Origin: Flavimaribacter sp039888615
GTDB lineage: Bacteria; Pseudomonadota; Alphaproteobacteria; Rhizobiales; Rhizobiaceae
NCBI GenBank assembly: GCA_039888615.1
Contig: JBDQQS010000010.1
Direction: 5' to 3' (one strand)
DNA length: 64,000 bases
In this document: piece after piece, positions 8,939 through 17,703 of the stretch
Position numbering within the stretch: the stretch's first letter is position 1
Layout: each line of letters opens with the position of its first letter
Made by a program: the position numbers and the translations under genes
The notes under the pieces: generated by a model
What the model was told of the DNA's origin: nothing
Databases searched by the model: none
What the model saw: the letters and a program-made list of their open reading frames with translations, nothing else

Positions 8939-9946
8939 TTACATGTTCGACAAGCCGACCGAGCTCGCCGGCATGTCGAGATAGTGCTTCAGTTCGTCGT
9001 CCAGTTTCATCAGGGTGACCGAGAAGCCGGCCATTTCCTGAACCGTGAGCCAGGTCCCCACGAGGGTACGATGCACGGTAATGCCCTGCTCATCGAAGAC
9101 CTGCCTCAGGCGGCGATTGACGACAAGCATCTCCATCATGGTGGTTGCGCCGAGGTTGTTGATCAGCAGAGCCACTTCATCACCCTTTCCGAAAGGAAGA
9201 TCGGAGAGGATCTTTTCGATGAGCTGGTCTGAGATCTCGTCGGCAGGCTGCAGTTTCTGGCGCGCTATACCAGCCTCGCCATGCGCGCCCATGCCGATCT
9301 CGATTTCGTCATCGGCGAGCTCGAAAGTCAGCTTTCCGGTCTCGGGTATCGAGCCGGCGGAGACCGCGACGCCCATGGTGCGAACATTGTCGACGGCTTT
9401 TCTCGTCACGCGCTCGACCTCCTCGAGACTGTCGAGTTCGGCGGCCGCGCCGCCGGCGATCTTGATCATCAGCACGTCGCCGGCAATGCCGCGTCGATCA
9501 TCCATTCGGTCGGGCGGAGCGGCTGCGACGTCATCGCGTACGCGCACGGTGCGCACATTGATGCCGTCGTCCTCGAGCATTTCAGCGGCGATGTCGAAAT
9601 TCATGTTGTCGCCGGCATAATTTCCATAGAGAAAAAGAATGCCGTTGCCCCGGTCCACAGCCTTGGCGGCTTCGTAGATCGTGTCCGGAGAAGGGGCGGC
9701 GAAGATCTGGCCGCAAGCGGCCCCGTCCCCGAGATTTTTCCCAACGAAGCCATGAAACATCGGCTCATGGCCGCTTCCGCCGCCGATCAGCAGCGCAACC
9801 TTGCCGTCCGGGATTTCCTTTTTGACGATGGCGTCGTGATCCGGCAATTTTACGACGGCGCCATCATTGGCGAGCACCAGCCCGTCGATCATTTCCGAGA
9901 CGGCCTTGCGGGGATCATTGAGAATCTTCTTCGTTGGCTTAGACAC
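8939..9946 (-). CDS. dhaK: Dihydroxyacetone kinase subunit DhaK (substrate-binding)
   Basis: 335-aa keto-sugar-binding subunit. GGGSGHEP (about residues 55-62) and the covalent substrate-binding histidine in EIGMGAHGEAG (His222) are both present, so the active site looks intact. Length fits DhaK (about 330-356 aa). Start is GTG at 9946 with GGAGG 8 nt upstream; it overlaps the end of the small membrane-protein gene by 8 bp. Encoded directly after the importer genes, so the transported substrate or an oxidation product of it is the likely kinase substrate. Confidence 0.92.
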   Translation of the reverse strand: MSKPTKKILNDPRKAVSEMIDGLVLANDGAVVKLPDHDAIVKKEIPDGKVALLIGGGSGHEPMFHGFVGKNLGDGAACGQIFAAPSPDTIYEAAKAVDRGNGILFLYGNYAGDNMNFDIAAEMLEDDGINVRTVRVRDDVAAAPPDRMDDRRGIAGDVLMIKIAGGAAAELDSLEEVERVTRKAVDNVRTMGVAVSAGSIPETGKLTFELADDEIEIGMGAHGEAGIARQKLQPADEISDQLIEKILSDLPFGKGDEVALLINNLGATTMMEMLVVNRRLRQVFDEQGITVHRTLVGTWLTVQEMAGFSVTLMKLDDELKHYLDMPASSVGLSNM

Positions 9947-10139
9947 CGGTTTCCTCCTCCTTCACGGTTTCGCCTGGCAGATGGTCAAGTATCAGGAACA
10001 GGACCACGCCTGAAAGCAGCACCGGGAACCCATAGACAAAGATTTCGTGCGAGAATGGCTGGCACAGCATCGCAAATCCCGCAATGATCAGCGTGCTGGC
10101 ATAGCGATAGAACCAGTTTCGGGTGAGATAACGTCCCAT
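9939..10139 (-). CDS. Small two-helix membrane protein between ABC transporter and DhaK genes
   Basis: 66-aa protein starting at the ATG at 10139 (a GTG one codon earlier is possible). Two hydrophobic segments, about residues 13-30 and 34-52, with a charged C-terminal tail. It overlaps the upstream ATPase stop and the downstream DhaK start, so it is translated with the transporter. I do not recognise the family by name; the glycerol importer operon of rhizobia (GlpSTPQV) also carries a small membrane protein of unknown role (DUF2160), and this could be an analogue. Confidence 0.7.
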   Translation of the reverse strand: MGRYLTRNWFYRYASTLIIAGFAMLCQPFSHEIFVYGFPVLLSGVVLFLILDHLPGETVKEEETGV

Positions 10140-11245
10140 CACTCCTCTCCTCCGTGCCCACGCGAGATCAGATCGCCACTCTCCGGATCAAAAAGGAAGG
10201 CCGCGCCTTCGGCGATGCTGAAAGCACAAGTTTCGCCCTGCCTGTAGTGCGACTTGTCCTCCAGGACCTTGCGGAAAGATCCGGCGTCCGTCTCGACCTG
10301 GACAGCGCTTTCGTAGCCTCGATTGTCGACGGCGTAGATGCGGCCAGGATTTGATTGTGTGGAGCCTGCGTCGACCATCGCGATGTCCTCCGGCCAGACG
10401 CCGAGCAGCAACTTGCCGTCCTTGTTGCCGGAGAACGCGAAATCCGAAAGCGGAAAGCGCTGCATGAAGCCGCGGACGACCACCTGTCCTTCCTCGATCG
10501 AAGCGTCGAAGAACGCCATGGACGGGCTGCCGATGAGCCGTCCGACGAAAGCGTTCGCCGGACGCGCATAGATCTCCTCGATCGTACCGGCCTGCAGTAT
10601 GCGACCGTCATTGATGATGCCGATGCGGTCAGCGATTGCGATCGCGCCGTGATAGTCGTGCGTGGCGTAGAGCATCGTGGAGCGATGTTCGCGGTGGATC
10701 TGGCGCAGTTCGGCGCGCAGGCCTTCACGCAGCTTCAAATCCAGCGCCGAAAGCGGCTCGTCGAGCAGAAACATGCGCGGACGTCGCACGAGCGTGCGGG
10801 CGATTGCCACACGCTGCTTTTCACCGCCGGAAAGCGTATCAACATCACGGTCGAGCAGATGATCGATCCGCAACAGTTCGGCGGTGCGCTTCACACGTTT
10901 CGATATCTCGTCTTCCGACTCGCGATAGGCGGGAGACCGGAGCGCGAAGGCGATATTGTCGTAGACATCGAGCACTGGCAGCAAGTTGAACCCTTCGAAG
11001 ACGATCGAGACGTCGCGGCCGGAAGGCTCGATATCGGTGACGTCGTCGCCGCCGAGATGCACCTTGCCTTCGTCGAGGTCGATCAGACCGGCGGATGCAA
11101 GCAGCGTCGAGCTCTTGCCAGCTCCGGTGGGGCCGAGCAGAGCAAAGATCTCGTTGTCGCGAACCTCCAGATCGACGCCACGCAGCGCCCGCTTGCCTGC
11201 GTAGGATTTTTTCAGACCCGCCAACTGCAACATCGGGGTGGTCAT
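10139..11245 (-). CDS. Sugar/polyol ABC transporter ATP-binding protein (GlpS/UgpC-like, subunit A)
   Basis: 368-aa ATPase of the carbohydrate-uptake type 1 class. Walker A GPTGAGKS (about 38-45), signature LSGGEKQ, Walker B FLLDEPLSALD and the switch histidine in THDYHG are intact, and a C-terminal TOBE-like domain follows. Odd: the Q-loop reads IVFEGFNLLP, so the conserved glutamine is Glu84. It pairs with a second, different ATPase, as in the rhizobial GlpST glycerol transporter. Start at 11245 overlaps the previous gene by ATGA. Substrate is not determinable from this subunit. Confidence 0.9.
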   Translation of the reverse strand: MTTPMLQLAGLKKSYAGKRALRGVDLEVRDNEIFALLGPTGAGKSSTLLASAGLIDLDEGKVHLGGDDVTDIEPSGRDVSIVFEGFNLLPVLDVYDNIAFALRSPAYRESEDEISKRVKRTAELLRIDHLLDRDVDTLSGGEKQRVAIARTLVRRPRMFLLDEPLSALDLKLREGLRAELRQIHREHRSTMLYATHDYHGAIAIADRIGIINDGRILQAGTIEEIYARPANAFVGRLIGSPSMAFFDASIEEGQVVVRGFMQRFPLSDFAFSGNKDGKLLLGVWPEDIAMVDAGSTQSNPGRIYAVDNRGYESAVQVETDAGSFRKVLEDKSHYRQGETCAFSIAEGAAFLFDPESGDLISRGHGGEE

Positions 11246-12330
11246 GCCGCCTTCTCCATTGCGCTTACACGCTCCCCAGTCTCGGCATTGAAGAAGATCA
11301 GCCCGTCCTTCTCGAAAGCGATGCGCGATTCGCCGGCTCCCTGGTCGACCCGGTGATCGACGCCCTGATATTCATTCTCGCCGATCCGGAACAGGAAGTA
11401 GCGTTCTCGTCCGACTGAATAGACATCCTCGACCTCGACCGGGAAACTGCCGGCAGCCTCTTCGTTGACCAGCCGGATGTCGCGCGGGCGCACGCCCAGA
11501 CGCAGTTTCTTATGGCTGCTCGCCACGTCAGCCGGAATGGCGGCCTCCGGCAGGACGATGGCGCTGTCGCCAAGCCGCAGGCCGCCAGGCGCCGGCACGA
11601 GATCGATCAGGTTCATACTCGGCGAACCTATGAACTGGCCGGCGAAGATACTATCTGGCTTATGGAAGATGCGGTCCGGCTCGGCGACCTGAACGATCTT
11701 CGAGTTGTTCATGAGCACGATGCGATCGGCGAGCGACATCGCCTCTCGCTGGTCGTGTGTCACATAGATGGTTGTCACGCCGAGTTCGCGCTGGAGGTGG
11801 CCGAGCTCCCAGCGCATTTCCTCGCGGAACTGTTCGTCGATCGCCGAGAGCGGCTCGTCGAGAAGGAGCACGGCCGGATCACGGATGACGGCTCGGGCGA
11901 GCGACACTTTCTGCTTGGCGCCGGGCGGCAGTGCGGCCGGATAGCGCTTCAGTTCGTCGCCCAGCCCGAACACCTCGGTTACCCAATCGAGCTTGCGTTT
12001 TATTTCCGACGAAGGAACGCCGCGCGCCTTCAAGGGAAAGACAATGTTCTCGCGAACCTTGAGATGCGGATAGAGAGAAACGAACTGGAACACCATCGCG
12101 ATGTTGCGTTCGCTTGCCTTCAGATCGTTGACGCGCTCCCCGTCGAACAGGATGTCGCCATTCGTGGCGTCGACAAGCCCGGCGATCGAGCGCAGCGTCG
12201 TTGTCTTGCCACAGCCGGACGGACCGAGATAGACGACGAACTCACCATCATTGACTGTGAGATTCACTTTGTCGACGGCGGTAAACGCGCCGAAGGAAAT
12301 CGACAGGTCCCTCAGTTCAATCTTCGCCAT
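11242..12330 (-). CDS. Sugar/polyol ABC transporter ATP-binding protein (GlpT-like, subunit B, degenerate signature)
   Basis: 362-aa ATPase. ATG at 12330 (MAKIELRDLS), which touches the permease stop as TGATG; a much longer open frame upstream is only a shadow of the permease genes. Walker A GPSGCGKT (about 36-43), Q-loop VFQFVSLYP with normal Gln82, Walker B LLLDEPLSAID and THDQREAM are intact. The signature motif is changed to LPPGAKQ (about 134-140) instead of LSGGQ. With the Glu Q-loop of subunit A, both deviations fall in the same composite ATP site. C-terminal TOBE-like domain present. Confidence 0.9.
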   Translation of the reverse strand: MAKIELRDLSISFGAFTAVDKVNLTVNDGEFVVYLGPSGCGKTTTLRSIAGLVDATNGDILFDGERVNDLKASERNIAMVFQFVSLYPHLKVRENIVFPLKARGVPSSEIKRKLDWVTEVFGLGDELKRYPAALPPGAKQKVSLARAVIRDPAVLLLDEPLSAIDEQFREEMRWELGHLQRELGVTTIYVTHDQREAMSLADRIVLMNNSKIVQVAEPDRIFHKPDSIFAGQFIGSPSMNLIDLVPAPGGLRLGDSAIVLPEAAIPADVASSHKKLRLGVRPRDIRLVNEEAAGSFPVEVEDVYSVGRERYFLFRIGENEYQGVDHRVDQGAGESRIAFEKDGLIFFNAETGERVSAMEKAA

Positions 12331-13268
12331 CAGTAGCGCTCCCCGAGTTTCATCAGATGCCGGACGAGAATCAGCGACAGTCCGATAATGATGCAGAGCA
12401 GTATCACGGCAAGCGCAGACGCTTCTCCGGTGTAAAAATAGTTGAATGCGGTTTTGGCGACGGCGAAGGAGACGGTTTCTGTGCTCGACCCCGGCCCGCC
12501 GCCGGTCAGCGCAAAGAACAGGTCGTACTGCTTGAAGCTGTCGATCAGCCTGAGGATCAGCGCGATGAAGAGCACCGGAGCCGACATCGGCAGGGTGATG
12601 CGGAAGAACACATAAGCCTGGCTGGCGCCATCGACTTCCGCTGCCTCGTAGATCGTTTCGGGAATGCCCCGGAACGCCGCGGTTGCAAGCAGGATGATGA
12701 ACGGCGTCCACATCCAGGTGTCGGCGGCGGCGGCCGCCCACAGGGCCGCATCGGTCTGACCCAGCCAGTCGACCTTGCCGATGCCAACGAGGGTAAGCAT
12801 GTAGTTGACGATGCCCCACTCGGAATTCAGCATGTAGCGCCACAGAAAACCAACGACCACCGGAGACAGCATCATCGGCATCATCAGCAATGTGAAGATG
12901 ACGTCGCGGCCACGGAAACTCTTCTGAAGCTGGTAGCCGACGAATATGCCGATGATCATCTGCAGGGTCACGCACAGAAACACGAACTTTCCGGTGAATA
13001 CGAAACGTTGCCACAGGTCCGGATCGCTCAGCAGATAGCTGTAGTTGTCGAAGCCGGCCGGCGTCATGCCCGCATTCGGGCGTAGCGCGGAGAAGTTGTG
13101 GAAGCTGTAAAAGACCAGCGAGAAGATCGGATAAGCCACCATGAAGATCAGGATCAGCAGGGTGGGCGAAAGAAACCCTAAGATCATCAAGCGACCGGAA
13201 GACTTTTTTTTCGCAGGCTTGCCGGTGGCGCGCATCGTGGCGGTGGCGCCTGTCGTTTGCATTGACAT
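12330..13268 (-). CDS. Sugar ABC transporter permease (MalF/UgpA-like)
   Basis: 312-aa inner-membrane permease of the binding-protein-dependent type 1 family. About six hydrophobic segments; the first follows a basic N-terminus (KPAKKKSSGR). The cytoplasmic EAA loop is visible as YEAAEVDGASQAYVFFRITLP, which couples to the ATPases. Start ATG at 13268. Only 3 bp separate it from the preceding permease gene. No substrate information in the sequence. Confidence 0.92.
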   Translation of the reverse strand: MSMQTTGATATMRATGKPAKKKSSGRLMILGFLSPTLLILIFMVAYPIFSLVFYSFHNFSALRPNAGMTPAGFDNYSYLLSDPDLWQRFVFTGKFVFLCVTLQMIIGIFVGYQLQKSFRGRDVIFTLLMMPMMLSPVVVGFLWRYMLNSEWGIVNYMLTLVGIGKVDWLGQTDAALWAAAAADTWMWTPFIILLATAAFRGIPETIYEAAEVDGASQAYVFFRITLPMSAPVLFIALILRLIDSFKQYDLFFALTGGGPGSSTETVSFAVAKTAFNYFYTGEASALAVILLCIIIGLSLILVRHLMKLGERY

Positions 13269-13271
13269 GGT

Positions 13272-14144
13272 CTAACGCCTCCCCAGCACGCCAAAAGTCA
13301 TGCCCATCAGCAGGTGCTTGCGGATGAGATAGAAGAAGACGAGGACAGGAATGATGAGCACAACGCCGGCGGCGCAAATCTGTGTCCATTCTATGCCTGT
13401 CGCGCCGGACGCCGCCGAAATCTTCACTGGCAATGTCTTGGCTTTCGTGGTGGTGAGGATCGACGCGAAAGCGAACTCATTCCATGCAAAGATGAAGCAG
13501 AAACCGGCGGTGGCCGCGATACCGCCCTTGACCATCGGCAGGACCAGACGAAAGAAGGCGTAGAGCCGCGTATAGCCGCTGACGAGCGCAATCTGCTCTA
13601 TCTCCTTGGGCACTCCGTCGAAAAAGCCTTTCATGATCCAGGTCGCAAGACCAACATTGGCGAAGACAGCGACCAGCACGAGACCGGTGCGGGTGTCGGC
13701 AAGACCGAGACGTGCGAACATCAGGTGATAGAAGACGAGCACGGCCACCGGTGGCAGCATGCGCGTCGAAAGAACGAAAAACAGAAAGTCGTTCTTTCCG
13801 GTGAAATTGAAGCGAGAGCACACGTAGCCGCCCATTGTGCCGAGAATGACGGCAAGCGCCGTGCCGACCGTCGAAACGACGATGCTGCTGATCAGCGAAT
13901 CAAGAACCCCGTAGGCCGAGGCGCTCTCGGCCGCGGCGCCGACTCCGAAGACCTGCTGGTAGCCGGACAGATCCGGCTCGAAGAACCACACAGGCGGCAT
14001 GGCGAACAGATCGGCCCTGCTTTTCAGCGAGGAAATGATCAGCCAGAAGATCGGGCCCAGATTATAGAATGTGTAGGCGGCCAGAAGGACGATCAGGATC
14101 CACTGGGTCAGTTTCTGGACGGAATCGGTCTGCGCTTTCGTCAT
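13272..14144 (-). CDS. Sugar ABC transporter permease (MalG/UgpE-like)
   Basis: 290-aa inner-membrane permease, second half of the heterodimer. About six hydrophobic segments; the EAA-type loop is KEIEQIALVSGYTRLYAFFRL, a form with few acidic/alanine matches to the consensus. I choose ATG at 14144 (MTKAQTDSV), preceded by AGGAGAGTG; the frame extends to 14177 without a better site. 113 bp separate it from the binding-protein gene, room for an attenuating hairpin that would allow higher binding-protein expression. Confidence 0.9.
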   Translation of the reverse strand: MTKAQTDSVQKLTQWILIVLLAAYTFYNLGPIFWLIISSLKSRADLFAMPPVWFFEPDLSGYQQVFGVGAAAESASAYGVLDSLISSIVVSTVGTALAVILGTMGGYVCSRFNFTGKNDFLFFVLSTRMLPPVAVLVFYHLMFARLGLADTRTGLVLVAVFANVGLATWIMKGFFDGVPKEIEQIALVSGYTRLYAFFRLVLPMVKGGIAATAGFCFIFAWNEFAFASILTTTKAKTLPVKISAASGATGIEWTQICAAGVVLIIPVLVFFYLIRKHLLMGMTFGVLGRR

Positions 14145-14257
14145 CTGGATACACTCTCCTCCCTCGGCCACTGTCATGACAGCGCGCCGTGATCAGTCTT
14201 TGTTTTGGAGTGTATGGCGCGTCGAAACTGTGTTCAACGCGCCATACCGGGAGGATG

Positions 14258-15667
14258 CTAGTTGTTGACCGGAACCACGTCGTCCATGCCGACGGGCGCG
14301 ATTTCCTGATCCGGCACTTCCGGCGTCGAGTCTGAACGCTTGATCTCGTGACCGGCGCGCTGCAGGGTCCGCTCGTGCTTTTTGGCCGCATCCGTCAGTG
14401 CCTGTTCCACCGTCTTCGAACCGGAGACAGCGTTGGAAACTTCCTCCTGAAGCTGGTCGAGCAGCACCGGATATTCCGGCAGGTGCCAGTAATCGTTGAG
14501 ATACTGCAGGGCCTTCGAGAACTGAGCGTTATAGCTGTTCAGTCCCTGCCAGTCGGGGCTGTCGAGCACCGCCTTCAGACCGGTCTGGCAGACAGCTGCA
14601 TATCGCTCCTGCTGCTCGGGCTGAAAGTACCACTCCATGAACTTGACGAGTTCAGGGAGCTTCTCGGAGTATTTGTTGATGCCCATGCCCTGGCCACCAA
14701 CGGAGAACTGCCGGCGGAACTTGCCGTCGCGGCCGACAGCGCCCGGCAAGATGCCGAAGCCGGTATCTTTTGCGAACTTGTTGACTTCCGGATCGGCGTT
14801 GGAGCCGTTGAAGTAGAACCACTGCATGGCCATCGCGAGCTGGCCCTGCTGGAAGGCGGCGTTGACTTCGTCGAAGCCCCAGTTGCCGCTTCCGGGCGGA
14901 CCATACTGGAACATGTCCACATAGGCCTGCACGCCATCAATGGAGGCCGGCGAATTGAGGTAACCCTCAACCTCGAAGGTCTCCGGATTGTAAAGCTCTC
15001 CGCCGAATGACCAGAGAAACGAATTGGACGCCGTGGTGGCGAAGTCGTATTCGCGACCGCCCATCTGGCCCCAGCCGTAGAGGCCTTCGTCCGGACGGGT
15101 GAAGAACTCGGCGACTTCCCTGGCTTCCTGATAGGTTTCGGGGACCCTGAGGTCACGACCGTATTTTTCCTTGAACGCCGCCTGTTCATCCGGATTCTCG
15201 AACAGGTCCTTGCGGTACATCAGGCCGTAGGCGTCCTGGTTGGCGGGCAGGCCGTAGAACTCGCCCGAACCGTCAGGATACTCGCCGTACTGGGACAGGG
15301 AAGAGGCGGGAAAGATTTCGGCGCTGAGATAATCCGAATCGGAGAAGATATCGTTGATCTTGACAGCGTGGCCGCCTCCGGCGAACTCAGCCGTCGACTG
15401 GCTGTCCCACATGGCGAAGTCGAAAGCGTCGCCCTGGATGGCGAATTCCGAAGCGATCTTGTTGTGCCATTCCGGGCCATATGGAACGAGTGCGGGGACG
15501 ATCGTGACCGATTTGTCGGGATAGTCCTTGGCGATCTCAACCAGTGCGTCAGCGCAGGTGCCCGCATGCCAGACGAATGTCAACTCGGTGTCGGCGTTCG
15601 CGCTTGTTGAAGCCGCGGATGCGGCTATCACAGCAGCCGACGCCATGAGAGTGTGGCGCAATTTCAT
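14258..15667 (-). CDS. ABC transporter extracellular solute-binding protein (family 1, sugar/polyol)
   Basis: 469-aa periplasmic binding protein and first gene of the operon. Signal peptide: MKLRHTLMASAAVIAAS followed by an Ala-rich cleavage region near residue 25. Body has family-1 features: FVWHAGTCADALVEIAKDYP, YGLPANQDAYGLMYRKDLFE, and many aromatic residues. ATG at 15667 with AGGAGGAG upstream. Size is between maltose-type (about 400) and glycerol GlpV-type (about 570) proteins. The ligand is probably a polyol or short sugar, given the kinase and aldolases in the operon; this is inference. Confidence 0.9.
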   Translation of the reverse strand: MKLRHTLMASAAVIAASAASTSANADTELTFVWHAGTCADALVEIAKDYPDKSVTIVPALVPYGPEWHNKIASEFAIQGDAFDFAMWDSQSTAEFAGGGHAVKINDIFSDSDYLSAEIFPASSLSQYGEYPDGSGEFYGLPANQDAYGLMYRKDLFENPDEQAAFKEKYGRDLRVPETYQEAREVAEFFTRPDEGLYGWGQMGGREYDFATTASNSFLWSFGGELYNPETFEVEGYLNSPASIDGVQAYVDMFQYGPPGSGNWGFDEVNAAFQQGQLAMAMQWFYFNGSNADPEVNKFAKDTGFGILPGAVGRDGKFRRQFSVGGQGMGINKYSEKLPELVKFMEWYFQPEQQERYAAVCQTGLKAVLDSPDWQGLNSYNAQFSKALQYLNDYWHLPEYPVLLDQLQEEVSNAVSGSKTVEQALTDAAKKHERTLQRAGHEIKRSDSTPEVPDQEIAPVGMDDVVPVNN

Positions 15668-16005
15668 TTCTTATACTCCTCCTGATTTGGATTAGAGCGT
15701 GACCTGTTCCTACTCCCGCCAGCTCTAAAATAACGACGGCAACCTAACATCATTTCGTGATATTGATCAATTATTTTGTTAGTAAAAACAGAAAAATGTT
15801 AACCGAACCTCGAACTCAAATAGTAGGCAAATAATCTTTATCACGTTGTTTTAATTCATTAAATTGCATTTTCTATGTCAAAAACTCCTACCAATATGCA
15901 ACAAACTTGATTATCCACAAACCCACTTTATGCTGGACATTTAACAAAATGTGCGAGATGAACATTGCAAAATGTTAAAATGAGAGACAGACTGCGAGGA
16001 GACCC
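15668..16005. promoter_or_regulatory. AT-rich divergent promoter region with repeated TGTTAA-type elements
   Basis: 338-bp AT-rich gap between the binding-protein gene (-) and the DeoR regulator (+). AAAATGTTAA occurs at about 15793-15802 and again at about 15970-15979. TTTTGTTA occurs at 15774-15781, and its inverse within CATTTAACAAAATG at about 15938-15951. These are candidate DeoR operators and suggest that the regulator controls both operons and itself. No gene seen here. Confidence 0.5.
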
Positions 16006-16794
16006 TTGAGCCTTATCGAAACAGTTGAATCCATGTCGAAATCAGAACGGCGTCGGATGAAGATCCTGCAGTTGCTGATGGAAGGCAGTTCGGTTCAGAT
16101 CAAGGATCTGGCCGACATGCTGGATGTGAGTCTGATGACGATTCATCGCGACCTCAACCACCTCGATCGGGAGGGGCTGGTGCGGCGCGTGCGCGGATCG
16201 GTTTCAGCGGAAAAGTCTCTCCTGTTTGAGAGCAGTTACAACTACCGCGGAAAGAAGCAGCTCGAGGAAAAGAAGGCGCTGGCCAAGGCGGCCGTTGGAA
16301 GGATCGAACCCGGCAACGCCGTCGTGTGCGACGACAGCACCACCACCTACCACATCTGCGACTATATCGATGCGGTGACGCCGCTGACCGTGCTTACCAA
16401 CGCTGTGCCGGTGCTGGAGACGCTGCGAACCAAGCCGGATGTCGACCTCATTGCGCTCGGCGGGCGCTACCATCGGGGCTACAACGCCTATTTCGGTACA
16501 AGTTGCGAACAGGCGATCAAATCCTACCACGTCGATCTGGCCATCATGTCGACGACGACGATCCAGGGATTGTCGCTCTACACCCAGGATGAACAGGTGT
16601 TGCGGGCGAAGAAGGCGATGATGAGCATTGCACGCAAGAAAATCCTGCTCGCCGACGCCACGAAGTTCCACTTCAGCGCGCTCAACTATGTAGCGGACGT
16701 CACCGAATTCGACCTCGTTCTTCTGACCGGGACCATTCCGCAGGAGAACATCGATCTGCTGACTGAAGCAAAGGTCAAATTCGAAATCGTCTGA
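16006..16794 (+). CDS. DeoR/GlpR-family transcriptional regulator
   Basis: 262-aa repressor-type regulator. N-terminal winged helix-turn-helix (about 15-70): RRRMKILQLLMEG, QIKDLADMLDVSLMTIHRDLN, then LVRRVRGSV. The C-terminal DeoR sensor domain carries VCDDSTTTYHICDYI, which binds sugar phosphates, and LADATKFHF. I keep the TTG at 16006 because AGGAG lies 5 nt before it; an ATG at 16033 is the alternative. A DeoR protein next to a kinase/aldolase operon would respond to the phosphorylated ketose intermediate. Divergent from the transporter operon. Confidence 0.88.
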   Translation: MSLIETVESMSKSERRRMKILQLLMEGSSVQIKDLADMLDVSLMTIHRDLNHLDREGLVRRVRGSVSAEKSLLFESSYNYRGKKQLEEKKALAKAAVGRIEPGNAVVCDDSTTTYHICDYIDAVTPLTVLTNAVPVLETLRTKPDVDLIALGGRYHRGYNAYFGTSCEQAIKSYHVDLAIMSTTTIQGLSLYTQDEQVLRAKKAMMSIARKKILLADATKFHFSALNYVADVTEFDLVLLTGTIPQENIDLLTEAKVKFEIV

Positions 16795-16830
16795 AAATAA
16801 ATTACCCAACAAGTCGGGAGGAGACCCACC

Positions 16831-17616
16831 ATGTCGGAAATCGGAAAAGCACGACGGCTCGCGCGCCTGTTCAACGAGAAGTCTGGACGGATGCTGTGCG
16901 TGCCCATGGACCACGGAATGCAGGTCGGACCGATTACCGGCCTCCAGAACCCGGAACCTCTGATCGACGCGGTTGTGGAGGCGGGAGTCGATGCGGTGAT
17001 CATCAATCCTGGCCTCTACATCCGCTACCACGAGCGTTTCGCCAACGGCCCTGCGATCATCCTGCGTCTTGACCAGACCACCATGTGGCGAACCGGAACC
17101 AAAACCGGCTACGCCGACACCCATACGCGGCAGGTGGCGACGGTCCGCGAAGCCGTGCAAATGGGCGCCGAGGCGGTAATCAGCTATCTCTTTACCTGCA
17201 ACAACGACCCGGCGGAGGAAACGCGCTGCTTCGAGATTTGCGGGGCGATCGCCAGCGAGTGCCGGGAATGGGGCATGGTCCATGTCATAGAGGCGATGGC
17301 GGCCAAGGGTGGGTTCGCGACCACAGAGGATCCCGAAATCGTCGGCCTCAATTGCCGGATCGCCGGCGAAATGGGCGCCGATATCATCAAGACCGACTGG
17401 TGTGGCGCGAAAGATTTCAAGGCCGTCGCCAAGCAATCCCTCGCGCCAGTGGCTGTCGCGGGAGGCTCAGCTGAAGGCGACGACGCTGCGCTGTTCGATT
17501 TCGCCTCATCGGCGGTAAAGAACGGCGCGAAGGGCATCATCTTCGGCCGCAACGTATTCCAGCGCCAAAACGTCAAGGAAATCCTGTTTGGCCTACGGGA
17601 TATCGTTCATGGTTAG
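16831..17616 (+). CDS. Class I aldolase of the FbaB/LsrF (DeoC-like) family
   Basis: 261-aa TIM-barrel aldolase. Seen: MLCVPMDHGMQVGP, LIDAVVEAGVDAVIINPG, GAEAVISYLFTCNNDPAEE, ADIIKTDWCG (candidate Schiff-base lysine), PVAVAGGSAEGDDAA and GIIFGRNVFQR. It is a distant relative of the LsrF-like protein on the other side of the operon, so one regulon holds two enzymes of this superfamily plus a class II aldolase. It follows the DeoR gene by 36 bp with GGGAGGAG before the ATG, so the two are probably cotranscribed. Exact substrate unknown. Confidence 0.85.
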   Translation: MSEIGKARRLARLFNEKSGRMLCVPMDHGMQVGPITGLQNPEPLIDAVVEAGVDAVIINPGLYIRYHERFANGPAIILRLDQTTMWRTGTKTGYADTHTRQVATVREAVQMGAEAVISYLFTCNNDPAEETRCFEICGAIASECREWGMVHVIEAMAAKGGFATTEDPEIVGLNCRIAGEMGADIIKTDWCGAKDFKAVAKQSLAPVAVAGGSAEGDDAALFDFASSAVKNGAKGIIFGRNVFQRQNVKEILFGLRDIVHG

Positions 17617-17703
17617 GACGCCCAAAAGAGTCGAAGCCCCTATGCGCACTTGACGGATTGAATTGGCATTTTCGCCGTTGGACCGGTATCGCAGTCTGCA
17701 TGG

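Noticed and set aside
11242..13389. A 715-residue ATPase fusion
   Set aside because: Residues before the ATG at 12330 are out-of-frame reading of two permease genes, with the low-complexity Arg/His composition of shadow frames.
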